A stretch of DNA of 64,000 bases from CAVQBJ01 sp963724405 (GTDB lineage Bacteria; Actinomycetota; Thermoleophilia; Solirubrobacterales; Solirubrobacteraceae): positions 558,001-622,000 of the forward strand of contig CAVRUQ010000012.1 of NCBI GenBank assembly GCA_963724405.1, written 5' to 3'. Both the position numbers and the translations under genes were made by a program. Under the pieces are notes generated by a model, which had not been told where the DNA came from, did not search any database, and worked only from the letters and a program-made list of their open reading frames with translations. Of the stretch, positions 25,945-35,018 are shown piece by piece; positions within the stretch are counted from its first letter, which is position 1; each line of letters opens with the position of its first letter.

Positions 25945-28284
25945 CTACCGAGACGGCGAGTAGACGCAGGCCGGCGCCAGGAGCCCCGACGGTGGCGCGC
26001 CGGCGACGGTGGGGTCCGACTCCCACGCAGCGAAGGCCGCGTCGTCGAGCGTAACCTGGCGCGCCTGGACGTTGTGGCCGGGGGCGGCGGCCGAGATCGT
26101 CACCGCCGTCGTCCCCGGCGGCACCGTCACGGACCGCCGGACGAGCACGGGACCGCGGTCGAGCGGGACGCTCGCGATCCGCCCATCGGGGTAGACGATG
26201 GTCGCGCGCCCGGGCCGGGCGTCGGCGCCGAGAACGGTGCTGAAGATCGCCTCGTGCACGACCGGTGTCGGGTTGATGAGCGTCACGCCGTTCCCTCGGC
26301 AGGCGACGCGCAGCGGCGTGAGCGTCGCGGTGCGCAGCGCCGCCAGCGCGGCCACGGAATGCGTGGCCCGCAGGCGCCTCGCGTAGGGCCGCAGGTCGAA
26401 GAACCACAGATCGCCCTGCCGGCTGACGAGCGGCGGCTGCCCGAGCAGGTTCGTGAGCTGGCTCCGGAGCGCCTCGGCCCTCGGGACCGAGTACCCGCCC
26501 GGCTCGACCCACAGGCCGTCGAAGCCGGCCGCCACGACCGCGGGGAGGACGAGCTGCACCGGCTTGGCGGCCAGCTGCGCGGACCAGTCCTCGGGGCGGC
26601 CCTTCATCGCCCCGTAGCTCCAGCGCAGCGTCGTCGAGTGGACGTAGCCGCGGAGCTGCTCGTAGCTCGTCGCGTAGCTCGTCACGAGCTGCGAGTCGAC
26701 GGTGGTCGGATAGCCCTCGGGGTAGGGCACATACGGCAGCTGGAACACGGCGGCCCCGGCCGGCAGGCGGGCCTGGATCGCGGCGACGAACGCGGCGTCG
26801 CTTCGGTACTCGGTCGCATCGGCCGAGTAGTCGGGCACGAAGTAGCTCGACGTCTGGTCGAACACGCCGAAGGCGAGCACGCCCACGAACAGCGCCGCGG
26901 ACAGTGCGACGCCGCGCCGGCGCCGGCGCAGGCGCGCGGCAAACAGGTCGAGCAACAGCGCCACCGCGAGCAGCGAGAAGAAGGCGATGAACACCGACAT
27001 CCGGTTCCAGCCGCGGATGTCCGGCGTGACGAAGAACTCGAGCAGGCTCGAGATGCCGCCGAGGGTGGCGACCGCGAAGGCGATCAGGACGCCGGCGCTC
27101 GCCCGGCGCACGAGCGGCGTGGCGCCGAGCGCGCTCGCGGCGCCCAGGAGAGCCGCCAGCGCGGCGAGCGCCAGCCAGCCGAAGCCGATCGTCCCGATCG
27201 TCCCGAGGCTCGCGTAGCAGGCTTCGCAGTAGCCGGGAGAGACGGCGTTGTCGTACTTGGCGCTGGCGCGGCGAAGCAGCCCGATGCGACCGTCGGGCGC
27301 CGGGAGCACGAGGTTCGTCAGCTTCAGCCCGTGCGCCTCGTCCTGCGCGGCCGAGCGGACGACCTGCGTGTTGCTGCCGTGGTGCAGCTGGTAGACGAGG
27401 CTCGGCGAGAGGTTCGCGACGAGCGTCAGCGCGATGAGCGCCATCGCCGCCAGACCGCCGAGGGCGACGGCCCATCGCCGCGTGACGAGCGTGCCGAGCA
27501 CGCCGCCGCCGAGCATGACGACGGCGAAGGTCGCGTAGTACAGGTTCTCCGACCCGATCACCACGCAGCAGAGCACCGTCCAGAGCGTGCGCCGGGTGGC
27601 CCAGCGCAGCAGCGGCGGTCCGCCGTCGCGGCGGGCGAACAGCCCGCGGCCGTCGAGCAGGCGCAGGAACAGGTAGCAGGACAATGGGACCGCGTAGTAG
27701 GCCGACAGCAGCAGGTGGGACTCGCCGCGGAAGAAGTGGTATGCGAGCAGCGAGAAGAGGAGCCCGCCGACCGCCGCGGCCGACCGCGAGGTCCCGAGCG
27801 CGCGGAACACGAGGAAGCACGAGACGCTGGCCAGCGCGAACGTCGCGAGGTAGAAGAGGTTGGCGACGAGCGCGGCGTTGGACGTGAAGCGGCCGAGGAA
27901 CCAGATGAGCGCCAGATTGAGGTTGTCGCCCCCCTGCGGGAAGTCGAGCAGCTGGCTCCCGTACGGCGCGCCGAGGTTCGCCGTGTGCGGCCACCAGCCG
28001 CCCTCGATGACGTTCTTGACCAGCGCGAGGTAGAACTTCGTGTCGTCGATCGGGGAGTAGCGCAGGGGCAGCGCCAGGTCCGCGCGCCAGAGCTTCAGCG
28101 CCCACGCGGCGATCGCCACGCTGGCGATGCCGACGCCGGCCGCGGCCAGCGCCGTGTCCCATCGGCGCCATGCGCGACGTCTCGGCGGGGTGGCCGGCGG
28201 CTCGGCCGGCTGCGTGGGGGCGACGATCCCGCCCGCGGCCGGGCCGGCGCTCGGGGCGTCCGTCTGCGCCTGCTCCAGGCTCAT
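25945..28284 (-). CDS. large membrane protein, GT-C glycosyltransferase-like
   Basis: A 779-residue protein with one helix after a Pro/Ala-rich cytoplasmic start, a short loop containing IDDTKFYLALVKNVIEGGWW, then about ten more helices to residue ~480, and a ~300-residue extracytoplasmic C-terminal domain. The acidic motif in the first loop and the overall plan match GT-C lipid-linked-sugar glycosyltransferases. The closest memory match is actinobacterial proteins annotated as membrane sugar transferases. A role in decorating surface polymers is inferred. It lies 29 bp upstream of the GNAT gene. No catalytic proof is visible. Confidence 0.7.
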   Translation of the reverse strand: MSLEQAQTDAPSAGPAAGGIVAPTQPAEPPATPPRRRAWRRWDTALAAAGVGIASVAIAAWALKLWRADLALPLRYSPIDDTKFYLALVKNVIEGGWWPHTANLGAPYGSQLLDFPQGGDNLNLALIWFLGRFTSNAALVANLFYLATFALASVSCFLVFRALGTSRSAAAVGGLLFSLLAYHFFRGESHLLLSAYYAVPLSCYLFLRLLDGRGLFARRDGGPPLLRWATRRTLWTVLCCVVIGSENLYYATFAVVMLGGGVLGTLVTRRWAVALGGLAAMALIALTLVANLSPSLVYQLHHGSNTQVVRSAAQDEAHGLKLTNLVLPAPDGRIGLLRRASAKYDNAVSPGYCEACYASLGTIGTIGFGWLALAALAALLGAASALGATPLVRRASAGVLIAFAVATLGGISSLLEFFVTPDIRGWNRMSVFIAFFSLLAVALLLDLFAARLRRRRRGVALSAALFVGVLAFGVFDQTSSYFVPDYSADATEYRSDAAFVAAIQARLPAGAAVFQLPYVPYPEGYPTTVDSQLVTSYATSYEQLRGYVHSTTLRWSYGAMKGRPEDWSAQLAAKPVQLVLPAVVAAGFDGLWVEPGGYSVPRAEALRSQLTNLLGQPPLVSRQGDLWFFDLRPYARRLRATHSVAALAALRTATLTPLRVACRGNGVTLINPTPVVHEAIFSTVLGADARPGRATIVYPDGRIASVPLDRGPVLVRRSVTVPPGTTAVTISAAAPGHNVQARQVTLDDAAFAAWESDPTVAGAPPSGLLAPACVYSPSR

Positions 28285-28345
28285 GACGCCCCGCGGCGGA
28301 ACGGGTCAGAACGCGGCATACGGCGTATTGTCGCTGCCCGGGGCG

Positions 28346-28786
28346 TCAGCTGAGTGGAGCGGGCTGGGCGATGCCCCGTGCCTGCAGCCAGCGGTCGAGC
28401 TCGGCGGCTCGCTGCGTGTCCTCGTAGACCTCGTAGTCGGTCAGCCGCCCCCACGCGAGGCGACCCCAGATCACGTAGCGATTCTCATAGACGCGCTCGC
28501 CCGACGGCGCGTCGAGGTGGTCGGTCCCGCGCACGCACATCGTCATGCGCCACGGCGGCCCGATCACGACGACCTCGTCGGCGAAGATCTGGATGCCGGA
28601 CTCGACGAAGCGCTGCAGCCACCGCTCGAGCGCGTCCCGGCCCAGGAGCTCGGCCGCCCACGAGCTGTCGCCCGGGAAGCGGAAGCGGACGTCGGGGGCA
28701 TCGAGGCGCAGCAGCGGCCCGTAGTCGCCGCGCCGCAGTCGCGCCAGGTTGCGGGTGAGCAGTTGCTTCGCCAACCAGGAACGCAT
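28346..28786 (-). CDS. SnoaL/NTF2-like protein
   Basis: A 146-residue cone-fold protein of the SnoaL-like group: LARLRRGDYGPLLRLDAPDVRFRFPGDSSW at the start, then LGRDALERWLQRFVESG and the strand ENRYVIWGRL. Members are small-molecule isomerases or hydrolases, or binding proteins; the role here is unknown. ATG 28786 follows TAAGGAG at good spacing. It is divergent from the TetR gene and shares a 45-bp promoter region, so it is the likely target of that regulator. Confidence 0.8.
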   Translation of the reverse strand: MRSWLAKQLLTRNLARLRRGDYGPLLRLDAPDVRFRFPGDSSWAAELLGRDALERWLQRFVESGIQIFADEVVVIGPPWRMTMCVRGTDHLDAPSGERVYENRYVIWGRLAWGRLTDYEVYEDTQRAAELDRWLQARGIAQPAPLS

Positions 28787-28802
28787 GCCGTGACTCCTTA
28801 GA

Positions 28803-28814
28803 TAGATTGCTCTA
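28803..28814. promoter_or_regulatory. candidate TetR operator
   Basis: TAGA-TTGC-TCTA is a perfect inverted repeat in the intergenic region between the SnoaL-like gene and the TetR gene, flanked by two GATAGA copies. Position and symmetry suggest the regulator binds here. Confidence 0.4.
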
Positions 28815-28831
28815 CCGATAGACTACGGCAG

Positions 28832-29416
28832 GTGAGCACCCGAGAGCGCATCGTCAGCTCGAGCGCCGAGCTCCTCCGCCGCCAGGGCTACGCGGCCACG
28901 GGCGTCAAGCAGATCGTCGAGGCGGCCTCGGCTCCCTTCGGTTCGGTCTACCACTTCTTCCCGGGTGGCAAGGAGCAGCTCGGAGCCGAGGCGATCCGCT
29001 GGTCCGGCGCGCTGTACGGGCAGCTGCTACCGGCCGTGTTCGACGAGGCCCCGGACCTCGTCAGCGGCGTCCGCGACTTCTTCGATGGTGCCGCTGCCCA
29101 CCTCGAGGCGACCGACTACGCCGACGCGTGTCCGATCGCCACCGTGGCGCTGGAGGTGTCGAGCACCAGCGAGCCGCTACGCGAGGCCTGCGCCGAGGTG
29201 TTCGAGGGCTGGATCGCCGCCGCCACCGAGCGCTTCGCGGCCGGCGGTCTGTCGCCGGCGCAGGCCAGGGACGTCGCGATCGCGCTGATCGCCGGGCTCG
29301 AGGGCGCGTTCGTGCTCGCCCGGGCGCTGCGCAGCACCGAGCCGCTGCACTGCGCCGGCGACCAGGCGGCGGAGGCGATGCGCCGGGCGCTGGCCGCGAG
29401 CCCCGGCCCCGGCTGA
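28832..29416 (+). CDS. TetR-family regulator (LmrA/YxaF-like)
   Basis: A 194-residue repressor. The N-terminal helix-turn-helix (TRERIVSSSAELLRRQGY, then GVKQIVEAASAPFGSVYHFF) is of the TetR group in which A-P-x-G-S-x-Y-H-H/F-F is typical. The C-terminal ligand domain includes DACPIATVALEVSSTSEPLR, seen in LmrA/YxaF relatives that respond to lipophilic compounds. The start is GTG 28832. It probably represses itself and the divergent SnoaL-like gene. Confidence 0.88.
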   Translation: MSTRERIVSSSAELLRRQGYAATGVKQIVEAASAPFGSVYHFFPGGKEQLGAEAIRWSGALYGQLLPAVFDEAPDLVSGVRDFFDGAAAHLEATDYADACPIATVALEVSSTSEPLREACAEVFEGWIAAATERFAAGGLSPAQARDVAIALIAGLEGAFVLARALRSTEPLHCAGDQAAEAMRRALAASPGPG

Positions 29417-29443
29417 CGACGGCCCGTGCGGCCGGCCGCGGCC

Positions 29444-30280
29444 CTACACCACCGGTAGCTGCGCGGCTCCCGCGTACGGACCCTCGCCGGTGGCGCGGGC
29501 CGCCCCACAGCGGGCGGCCACGGCGAGCGCGTCCTCGAGCGAGCGGCCGGCACCGAGCGCGAACGTCAGGCCGGCGGCGAAGGAGTCGCCGCACCCGTAC
29601 GTGTCGACGATCGGTCCGGGCAGCGGCGCCGCCTCCCAGCGTCCGGTCGTCCCGTCGCGGCGGCGGTAGGAGCCCCCGGCGTCGCCCTCGGTGAGGACGA
29701 CCACGTCCGCCGGCGGCGCGAAGCGTTCGGCGAGCTCGCGCTCCACCGCGTCGTGCGCGCTGTAGACGAGCACGTCGAGGGCGACGCCGGCCCCGAGCGC
29801 GTCGGCGGCCCGCGGGGTCGCGACGAGCACCCGAGCCCGACGCGCCGCGCGCAGCGCATCGACGTCGCCGGCCGTGAAGAACACGGCGTCCATGGCGCCG
29901 AGCCGCTCCCACGGCAACGGGTCGCGCGCCTCGGGCTGCAGCCGCGACCCGACGGTCGTGATCGTGCGCTCGCCGCGCGCGTCGACGAACGTGATCGCCC
30001 GGCGCGTCGGCTCGCCACGCCGCGCGGCGTGAACGTCGAGGCGCAGACCACGCAGTCGCAGCAGCGAGCGCTCGGCGATGTCGTCGTCGCCGAGCGCGGT
30101 CAGGAACAGCGCGCCGTGGCCGAGTTGCGCGAGCGTCACGGCGGCCGCGGCGCCGCCGCCGGCGGCCTCGGTCCAGTGCCGGTCGGCCGCGATCACCTCG
30201 CCGGCGACCGGGAGCCGGGGCACGTTCACGAAGTCCACCCACTCGACGTGGCCGACCGCCGCCGTTCGTGTGCCCGCCAT
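29444..30280 (-). CDS. PfkB/ribokinase-family sugar kinase
   Basis: A 278-residue carbohydrate kinase. The ATP-site signature is DTYGCGDSFAAGLTFALG (PfkB box 2; Asp of GxGD is the catalytic base), and the N-terminal sugar site is EAAGGGAAAAVTLAQLG. The substrate cannot be named. ATG 30280 begins 2 bp after the stop of the sigma factor-like gene, so it is the third gene of an operon with that gene and the CDP-glucose dehydratase. A role in supplying or recycling activated sugars fits. Confidence 0.88.
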   Translation of the reverse strand: MAGTRTAAVGHVEWVDFVNVPRLPVAGEVIAADRHWTEAAGGGAAAAVTLAQLGHGALFLTALGDDDIAERSLLRLRGLRLDVHAARRGEPTRRAITFVDARGERTITTVGSRLQPEARDPLPWERLGAMDAVFFTAGDVDALRAARRARVLVATPRAADALGAGVALDVLVYSAHDAVERELAERFAPPADVVVLTEGDAGGSYRRRDGTTGRWEAAPLPGPIVDTYGCGDSFAAGLTFALGAGRSLEDALAVAARCGAARATGEGPYAGAAQLPVV

Positions 30281-30282
30281 GG

Positions 30283-31599
30283 TTACGGTGCGCCGAACTC
30301 GCGGGCCGCGCGATCGGACGCGCCCGCGGAGGCGCCGCTCGGCACCGACGACGCGGCCGGGACCGCGGGCGGCGCCAGCCCGGCGGCGCTCGCCACCGGC
30401 GGCGCGGCGGCGACCGGCGCCTGCGCCGAGATCGATTCGACGCCGAACTCGCGCGCGGCGTGCTCGCTGCGGCGCCGGGCCTGCACCGCCGCCGCGTCCG
30501 AGCGCCGCGCGGGCGCCGGCGCGGGGACGGCGCTCGGTGCGGGCGGAGGGACGGCCGCCGCGGGCGCGGCGCGGGCGAGCGCGAGCTCCGGCCGGGCGAA
30601 CGCGGGCGCGGCGGCGAGCGTCGCCCGCCGGCGATGATCGCCGGCCGTCGCGACGCGCCGGGGACGCGCGCCGATGATCGGATTGAGGGCGACGCAGCCG
30701 GCGCCGAGCCCGAGCGCGATGAGGCATCCGGCCGTGACCTTCGCGGTGAGCGAGCCGCCGAACATCAGCCACCCGCCGCTCGCGCCGCTCGCTCCGCCGG
30801 CACCGGCGACGACGCCCGCGCCGGCGACGGCACGGGCCGGGAGCGAAAGTGGCGGCAGCACGGCGGCGAGACCGCGCAGGGACGCCACGTAGGCGCGGCA
30901 CGCGGGGCACTCCCGCTGGTGCACGAGGGCGAGCCGGTAGCGCTCGCCGTTGGGGTCGAGCAGGCCGAACGCGAGTCCGCGCATCAGCGAGGCCTGCTCC
31001 TCACACCAGCGTCCGCCGCGGATGAGCGCGAGCAGTTCGCCGACCTTCGCCGCGACCCCGGGCGCGCCGGCGCCCATGCCGTCCATCAGCTTGTCCATGC
31101 GCCGGCGCGTGAGGCCCATGCGCTCGGCCGCCTCGGCCCGCGACAGGCCCTGTACGTAGCACAGGCTCGCCGCCTCGCACTCGCGCGCCGAGAGCCGGCT
31201 GCGCAAGGCCTCGAACACCGCCCGCAGGCGAGCGAGATCGTCGAGGCGCTCCCCCGGATCGGGCTCGCAGAGGGCGGCGGGGGCGCTCGTCGCCGCGGCC
31301 AGGCTCTGCACCGACAGGCCGCGACGCGAGGCGCGCTGTCGATGCTCGTCGATCGCGCGCCGGACGGTGACCGTGACGAGCCACCCGGTCGGCGTCTCGA
31401 CGGGCTCGCCGGCGGCGACGGTCGCGTACAGGCCGTGCCAGGCCTGGGCATAGCAGGCCTCGAGGTCGGCGTCGTCCAGGCGGATGCCACGTGCCGCGAG
31501 CCGCCGACGCGCCTGCCCGAGCACGCCGGGGCGCAGGGCGTGGAAGTCGCGGCGCAGGAGGCGCTCGGCGCGATAGCGACGCAGCGCGGGCGGGCTCAC
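30283..31599 (-). CDS. ECF-type sigma factor fused to zinc-finger anti-sigma-like domain and membrane anchor
   Basis: A 438-residue protein. Residues 1-90 resemble sigma region 2 (TPTGWLVTVTVRRAIDEHRQR). Residues ~130-190 resemble region 4 (LSARECEAASLCYVQGLSRAEAAERMGLTRRRMDKLM). A ZAS-type zinc motif HxxxCxxC follows (HQRECPACRAYV), then a hydrophobic helix (AKVTAGCLIALGLGAGCVAL) and a long Pro/Ala tail with two AAREFG repeats. Sigma and its likely inhibitor are thus in one chain at the membrane. GTG 31599 overlaps the dehydratase stop (GTGA), and the kinase follows after 2 bp. Similar C-terminally extended ECF factors are known in actinobacteria. Confidence 0.8.
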   Translation of the reverse strand: MSPPALRRYRAERLLRRDFHALRPGVLGQARRRLAARGIRLDDADLEACYAQAWHGLYATVAAGEPVETPTGWLVTVTVRRAIDEHRQRASRRGLSVQSLAAATSAPAALCEPDPGERLDDLARLRAVFEALRSRLSARECEAASLCYVQGLSRAEAAERMGLTRRRMDKLMDGMGAGAPGVAAKVGELLALIRGGRWCEEQASLMRGLAFGLLDPNGERYRLALVHQRECPACRAYVASLRGLAAVLPPLSLPARAVAGAGVVAGAGGASGASGGWLMFGGSLTAKVTAGCLIALGLGAGCVALNPIIGARPRRVATAGDHRRRATLAAAPAFARPELALARAAPAAAVPPPAPSAVPAPAPARRSDAAAVQARRRSEHAAREFGVESISAQAPVAAAPPVASAAGLAPPAVPAASSVPSGASAGASDRAAREFGAP

Positions 31600-32660
31600 G
31601 CCGGGTACTGCTCGATCTGGGCCATCGTCGCGCGCCGCATGTCGGCGCCGGCCGCATGCTCGCGGTGCCAGTCGACGATCCGCACGAGCGCCTGCTCGAG
31701 GTCCCACCCGGGCCGCCAGCCGAGCCGCTCGCGGGCGCGCGTGGAGTCGAGCGCGAGGTAGGCCGCCTCGGGCGGCTGCGCCCGCTCGTCGAGCGTCCAG
31801 CTCAGGCGACCGGGCCACAGCTCGGCCACGCGATCGGCGAGCTCCCGGACCGGTCGCACGTCGGCGAGGTCGGGGCCGAAGTTCCAGCCGCCGGCGAACG
31901 CCGCGTCGCGCGTGAGCGCCTCGGCCAGGAGCAGGTAGCCGTGGAGCGGGTTGAGCACGTGCTGCCAGGGGCGCACGGCGTCGGGGTTGCGCAGGCGGAT
32001 CGGTGCCCGGCGCTCGGCGGCCCGGACGAGGTCGGCGATCAGGCGATCCTCACCCCAGTCGCCGCCGCCGATCACGTTCCCCGCGCGTGCCGACGCCACG
32101 TGCGGCCCAACCCCGTTGGAGAAGTACGAGTCGCGGTAGGCCGCCGTGACGAGCTCGGCCGCTCCCTTGGAGCTCGAGTACGGGTCGCTGCCGCCCATCG
32201 GCGCGTTCTCGTCGAAGACCCGGTGTCGCGCCCCGTGGTCGGGGTTGTCGTAGCACTTGTCCGAGGTCACGACGACGACCGCCCGGACACCCTCGCTCAG
32301 TCGCACCGCCTCGAGCAGGTTGACCGTGCCCATCACGTTCACCTCGTAGGTCAGTCGCGGCGCGAGCAGCGAACGACGCACCATCGGCTGCGCGGCGAGG
32401 TGGAACACCACCTCCGGGCGCCTCGTGCGCACGGTGGCCAGGAGCGCGTCGCCATCGCGCACATCGCCGACGTCCTCGGCCATCCCGTTGCGGACCGCGG
32501 CGGCCGCGTAGAGCGAGGGCTCGGTCGGCGGTCCCGGCGCGAAGCCGCTGACATCGGCGCCGAGCCGCTGCAGCCACAGCGACAGACACGAGCCCTTGAA
32601 CCCGGTGTGCCCGGTGACGAGCACGCGACGATGAGACCAGAAGGAGGGTTCCAGCGGCAC
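31596..32660 (-). CDS. rfbG: CDP-glucose 4,6-dehydratase
   Basis: A protein of about 354 residues of the extended SDR family. The N-terminus FWSHRRVLVTGHTGFKGSCL is diagnostic for RfbG. FHLAAQPMVRRS, VVVTSDKCYDN, DPYSSSKGAAELV (catalytic Tyr-Lys) and RAGNVIGGGDWGEDRL follow. It converts CDP-glucose to CDP-4-keto-6-deoxyglucose for 3,6-dideoxyhexoses or related sugars. The matching cytidylyltransferase (RfbF) and downstream enzymes were not recognised here. I use GTG 32660; an upstream start at 32750 would add 30 Arg-rich residues. It heads an operon with the sigma fusion and the PfkB kinase and is divergent from the WecG gene. Confidence 0.92.
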   Translation of the reverse strand: MPLEPSFWSHRRVLVTGHTGFKGSCLSLWLQRLGADVSGFAPGPPTEPSLYAAAAVRNGMAEDVGDVRDGDALLATVRTRRPEVVFHLAAQPMVRRSLLAPRLTYEVNVMGTVNLLEAVRLSEGVRAVVVVTSDKCYDNPDHGARHRVFDENAPMGGSDPYSSSKGAAELVTAAYRDSYFSNGVGPHVASARAGNVIGGGDWGEDRLIADLVRAAERRAPIRLRNPDAVRPWQHVLNPLHGYLLLAEALTRDAAFAGGWNFGPDLADVRPVRELADRVAELWPGRLSWTLDERAQPPEAAYLALDSTRARERLGWRPGWDLEQALVRIVDWHREHAAGADMRRATMAQIEQYPA

Positions 32661-32863
32661 CGCGGGAGCGTATCCCGTGACCGCGAGGCGGGTATCCTCT
32701 CTCGCGCGGAGACGACGGACGGCGGCCACACCCCGGGCCTCGCTCGGCAAAACCGCGACTTCGCCCGCACGGACGCGTTGAGAGGGGCGACCGCAGTGTC
32801 TGTTTTCAGTCGGCGCCCGGACGAGGCCCGGCCCGCCGTCGGGCGAACAACCCTCACCTGCTC

Positions 32864-33715
32864 ATGACCCCACGCGCGACGCCCTCCGAACTCTCGCCAT
32901 CCGGCGCGCCGGAGCAGGCGGGCGCGCTCGTCGACGCCGACCGTTCGCGGGTGCCGGCGCTCCCGCGCGCGGAGATCCTCGACGTGCCGCTCGGGCTCAC
33001 CGACTACGAGCGCACGATGGATTGGATGGACGCGATGATCGCGGCCGACGAACGGGGCTACGTGACCGCGGCCGCGGTGCACCTCGTGATGGTCGCCCAG
33101 GAGGAGGCCGAGACACGGGCCGCCGTGCTCGATGCGACGCTCGCCGTGCCGGACGGACAGCCGCTCGTGTGGGCGTTGCGGGCGCTCGGGCACCGCGACG
33201 TGTCCCGCGTGTACGGACCCGACCTGATGGCCAACTACTGCGCCCGCGCCGCCGCCACCGGCACCGGGATGTACCTGTACGGCGGCCGCCACCAGGGCGC
33301 GCTCGTGCAGCTGGCGCTGCGCCTGCGTCAGCGCTTCCCCGGGATCCGGATCGTCGGCGGATACTCGCCGCCGTTTCGCCCGCTCACGGCCGAGGAGGAG
33401 GAGTGGGTGATCGATGACATCAATCGCTCCGGCGCCGACGTCGTGTGGGTGGGCACCGGCCAGCCCAAGCAGGAGAAGTGGATGGCGGCGATGCGCGGCC
33501 GCCTCGACGCGCCGCTGCTCGTCGGCGTCGGGGCCGCGTTCGACTTCCACGCCGGTCTCGTGCGCCAGGCGCCGCGCTGGATGCAGCGCATCGGCCTGGA
33601 GTGGACCTACCGGCTCGCGCACGAGCCACGCCGGCTCTGGCGGCGCTACGCGCGCTACAACCCGCGGTTCGTGGTCGGCTTCGCCCGCCAGTACGCCCGT
33701 CACCGACGCGCGTGA
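32864..33715 (+). CDS. WecG/TagA/CpsF glycosyltransferase (GT26)
   Basis: A 283-residue enzyme with the family core VTAAAVHLVMVAQEE, then LAVPDGQPLVWALR, RVYGPDLM, MYLYGGR and WVGTGQPKQEKWM. GT26 enzymes add the second sugar (for example N-acetylmannosamine) to an undecaprenyl-linked primer. The N-terminal ~35 residues are disordered. It begins a forward run with the UDP-sugar dehydrogenase (43 bp later) and the epimerase. Sugar specificity is unknown. Confidence 0.92.
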   Translation: MTPRATPSELSPSGAPEQAGALVDADRSRVPALPRAEILDVPLGLTDYERTMDWMDAMIAADERGYVTAAAVHLVMVAQEEAETRAAVLDATLAVPDGQPLVWALRALGHRDVSRVYGPDLMANYCARAAATGTGMYLYGGRHQGALVQLALRLRQRFPGIRIVGGYSPPFRPLTAEEEEWVIDDINRSGADVVWVGTGQPKQEKWMAAMRGRLDAPLLVGVGAAFDFHAGLVRQAPRWMQRIGLEWTYRLAHEPRRLWRRYARYNPRFVVGFARQYARHRRA

Positions 33716-33758
33716 CGGGCGAGAAGCCGCGTATTCCGGCGATAACCTCTCCGCTGCC

Positions 33759-35018
33759 ATGACGAGTGATGTCTCCATCGTCGGCCTGGGACGCGTCGGC
33801 CTCCCGCTCGCGCTCACGTTCGCCGACCGCGGCCTGAACGTGCTCGGCATCGACAACGATCCGGCGCGGCTGGAGGCGGTGCGCAGCGGGACGATGCCCT
33901 TCGCGGAGACCGGCGCGCAGGAACTGCTCGAGCGGGTGCACGCGGGCGGGCGCCTGTCGCTCTCGGACGCGGTCGTCGACGCCGCCCGCGCCCGCTACAT
34001 CGTCATCACGCTCGGCACCCCGTCCTTCTCGCACATCGAGATCGACATGCGCGACATCCGCGCCGCGCTCGACGACCTGCTCCCGGTGCTCGAGCCGGGT
34101 CATGCCCTCGTCCTGCGTTCGACGATCGCTCCGGGAACGACGGAGTTCGTGGCCGGCTACCTGGCCAAGCATCGCGACCTTCGCGTCGGCACCGACATCT
34201 TTGTGGCGCACGCGCCCGAGCGCATCGCCGCCGGGCGCTTCCTCGAGGAGATCGACACGCTTCCGTGCATCGTCGGCGGCGTCGGCGAGTCCTCCGGCGA
34301 GGTCGTCGGGCGCCTGTTCGAGGTCTTCAACGCGCCGATCGTGCAGACGACGCCGACGCAGGCCGAGCTCGCGAAGATCTGGACGAACATCCTGCGCTAC
34401 ACGCAGTTCGCCCTGCCCAACCTGCTGATGATGGACTGCGAGACGCACGGCGCGAACGTGTTCGAGGTGATCGACCTGATCAATCGCGACTACCCGCGCG
34501 GCGGCATCGCCCAGCCCGGCCTGACCGCCGGGACCTGCCTGCGCAAGGACTTCGCGTTCTCGGAGGAGCGCTCGAACGCGCCGGGCATGCTGCTCGCCGT
34601 CTCGCGCGTCAACGAGTCGGTCCCGCTGTTCCTGGTCGAGGGCGTCAAGCGGCGGCTCGGCTCGCTCTCGGGACGCAAGGTGGCCGTGCTCGGGCTGGCC
34701 TTCAAGGCCGACACGGACGACGAGCGCGACTCGCTCGCCCACAAGCTCGTGCGCCTGCTCGAGCGCGAGCTCGCCGACGTGGCCGTGCACGATCCGCACG
34801 TGCCGACGCCGACGGCCGAGTTCGCGGAGGTCCTCCAGGACGCCGATGCCGTGATCGTCGCGGCCAACCACAGCGAGTTCCGCGAGGTCTCCGCGCTCGC
34901 GATGATCGCCGACCGCGCCCGGCCCGACTGCCTCGTCGTCGACCCATGGAACTGCTGGGGCGCCGGCCAGGTGTTCGCCTACACGTCGGAGATCGTCTCC
35001 CTGGCGCGCGTGTCATGA
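33759..35018 (+). CDS. UDP-glucose/UDP-ManNAc 6-dehydrogenase family
   Basis: A 419-residue NAD-dependent nucleotide-sugar dehydrogenase. The Rossmann loop is GLGRVGLPLA, then RSTIAPGTTE and HAPERIAAGRFLEE. The catalytic Cys lies in LTAGTCLRKD, and the C-terminal NAD-like domain starts KVAVLGLAFKADTDDERDS. The family oxidises UDP-glucose or UDP-HexNAc to the uronic acid. The HAPERI element leans to the WecC/UDP-HexNAc branch, but specificity is not certain. With the UXS at 53457, UDP-glucuronate would feed UDP-xylose. The stop overlaps the next start (ATGA). Confidence 0.88.
   Translation: MTSDVSIVGLGRVGLPLALTFADRGLNVLGIDNDPARLEAVRSGTMPFAETGAQELLERVHAGGRLSLSDAVVDAARARYIVITLGTPSFSHIEIDMRDIRAALDDLLPVLEPGHALVLRSTIAPGTTEFVAGYLAKHRDLRVGTDIFVAHAPERIAAGRFLEEIDTLPCIVGGVGESSGEVVGRLFEVFNAPIVQTTPTQAELAKIWTNILRYTQFALPNLLMMDCETHGANVFEVIDLINRDYPRGGIAQPGLTAGTCLRKDFAFSEERSNAPGMLLAVSRVNESVPLFLVEGVKRRLGSLSGRKVAVLGLAFKADTDDERDSLAHKLVRLLERELADVAVHDPHVPTPTAEFAEVLQDADAVIVAANHSEFREVSALAMIADRARPDCLVVDPWNCWGAGQVFAYTSEIVSLARVS

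Noticed and set aside
25933..28353. 806-residue plus-strand open frame opposite the membrane glycosyltransferase-like gene
   Set aside because: It is a low-complexity Arg/Glu/Asp/Gln frame, typical of the antisense of a GC-rich membrane protein. The minus-strand gene has clear transmembrane segments.
28346..28786. Second SnoaL-type cyclase of a polyketide cluster
   Set aside because: No polyketide or terpenoid biosynthesis genes are nearby; a general NTF2-like protein under TetR control is the safer call.
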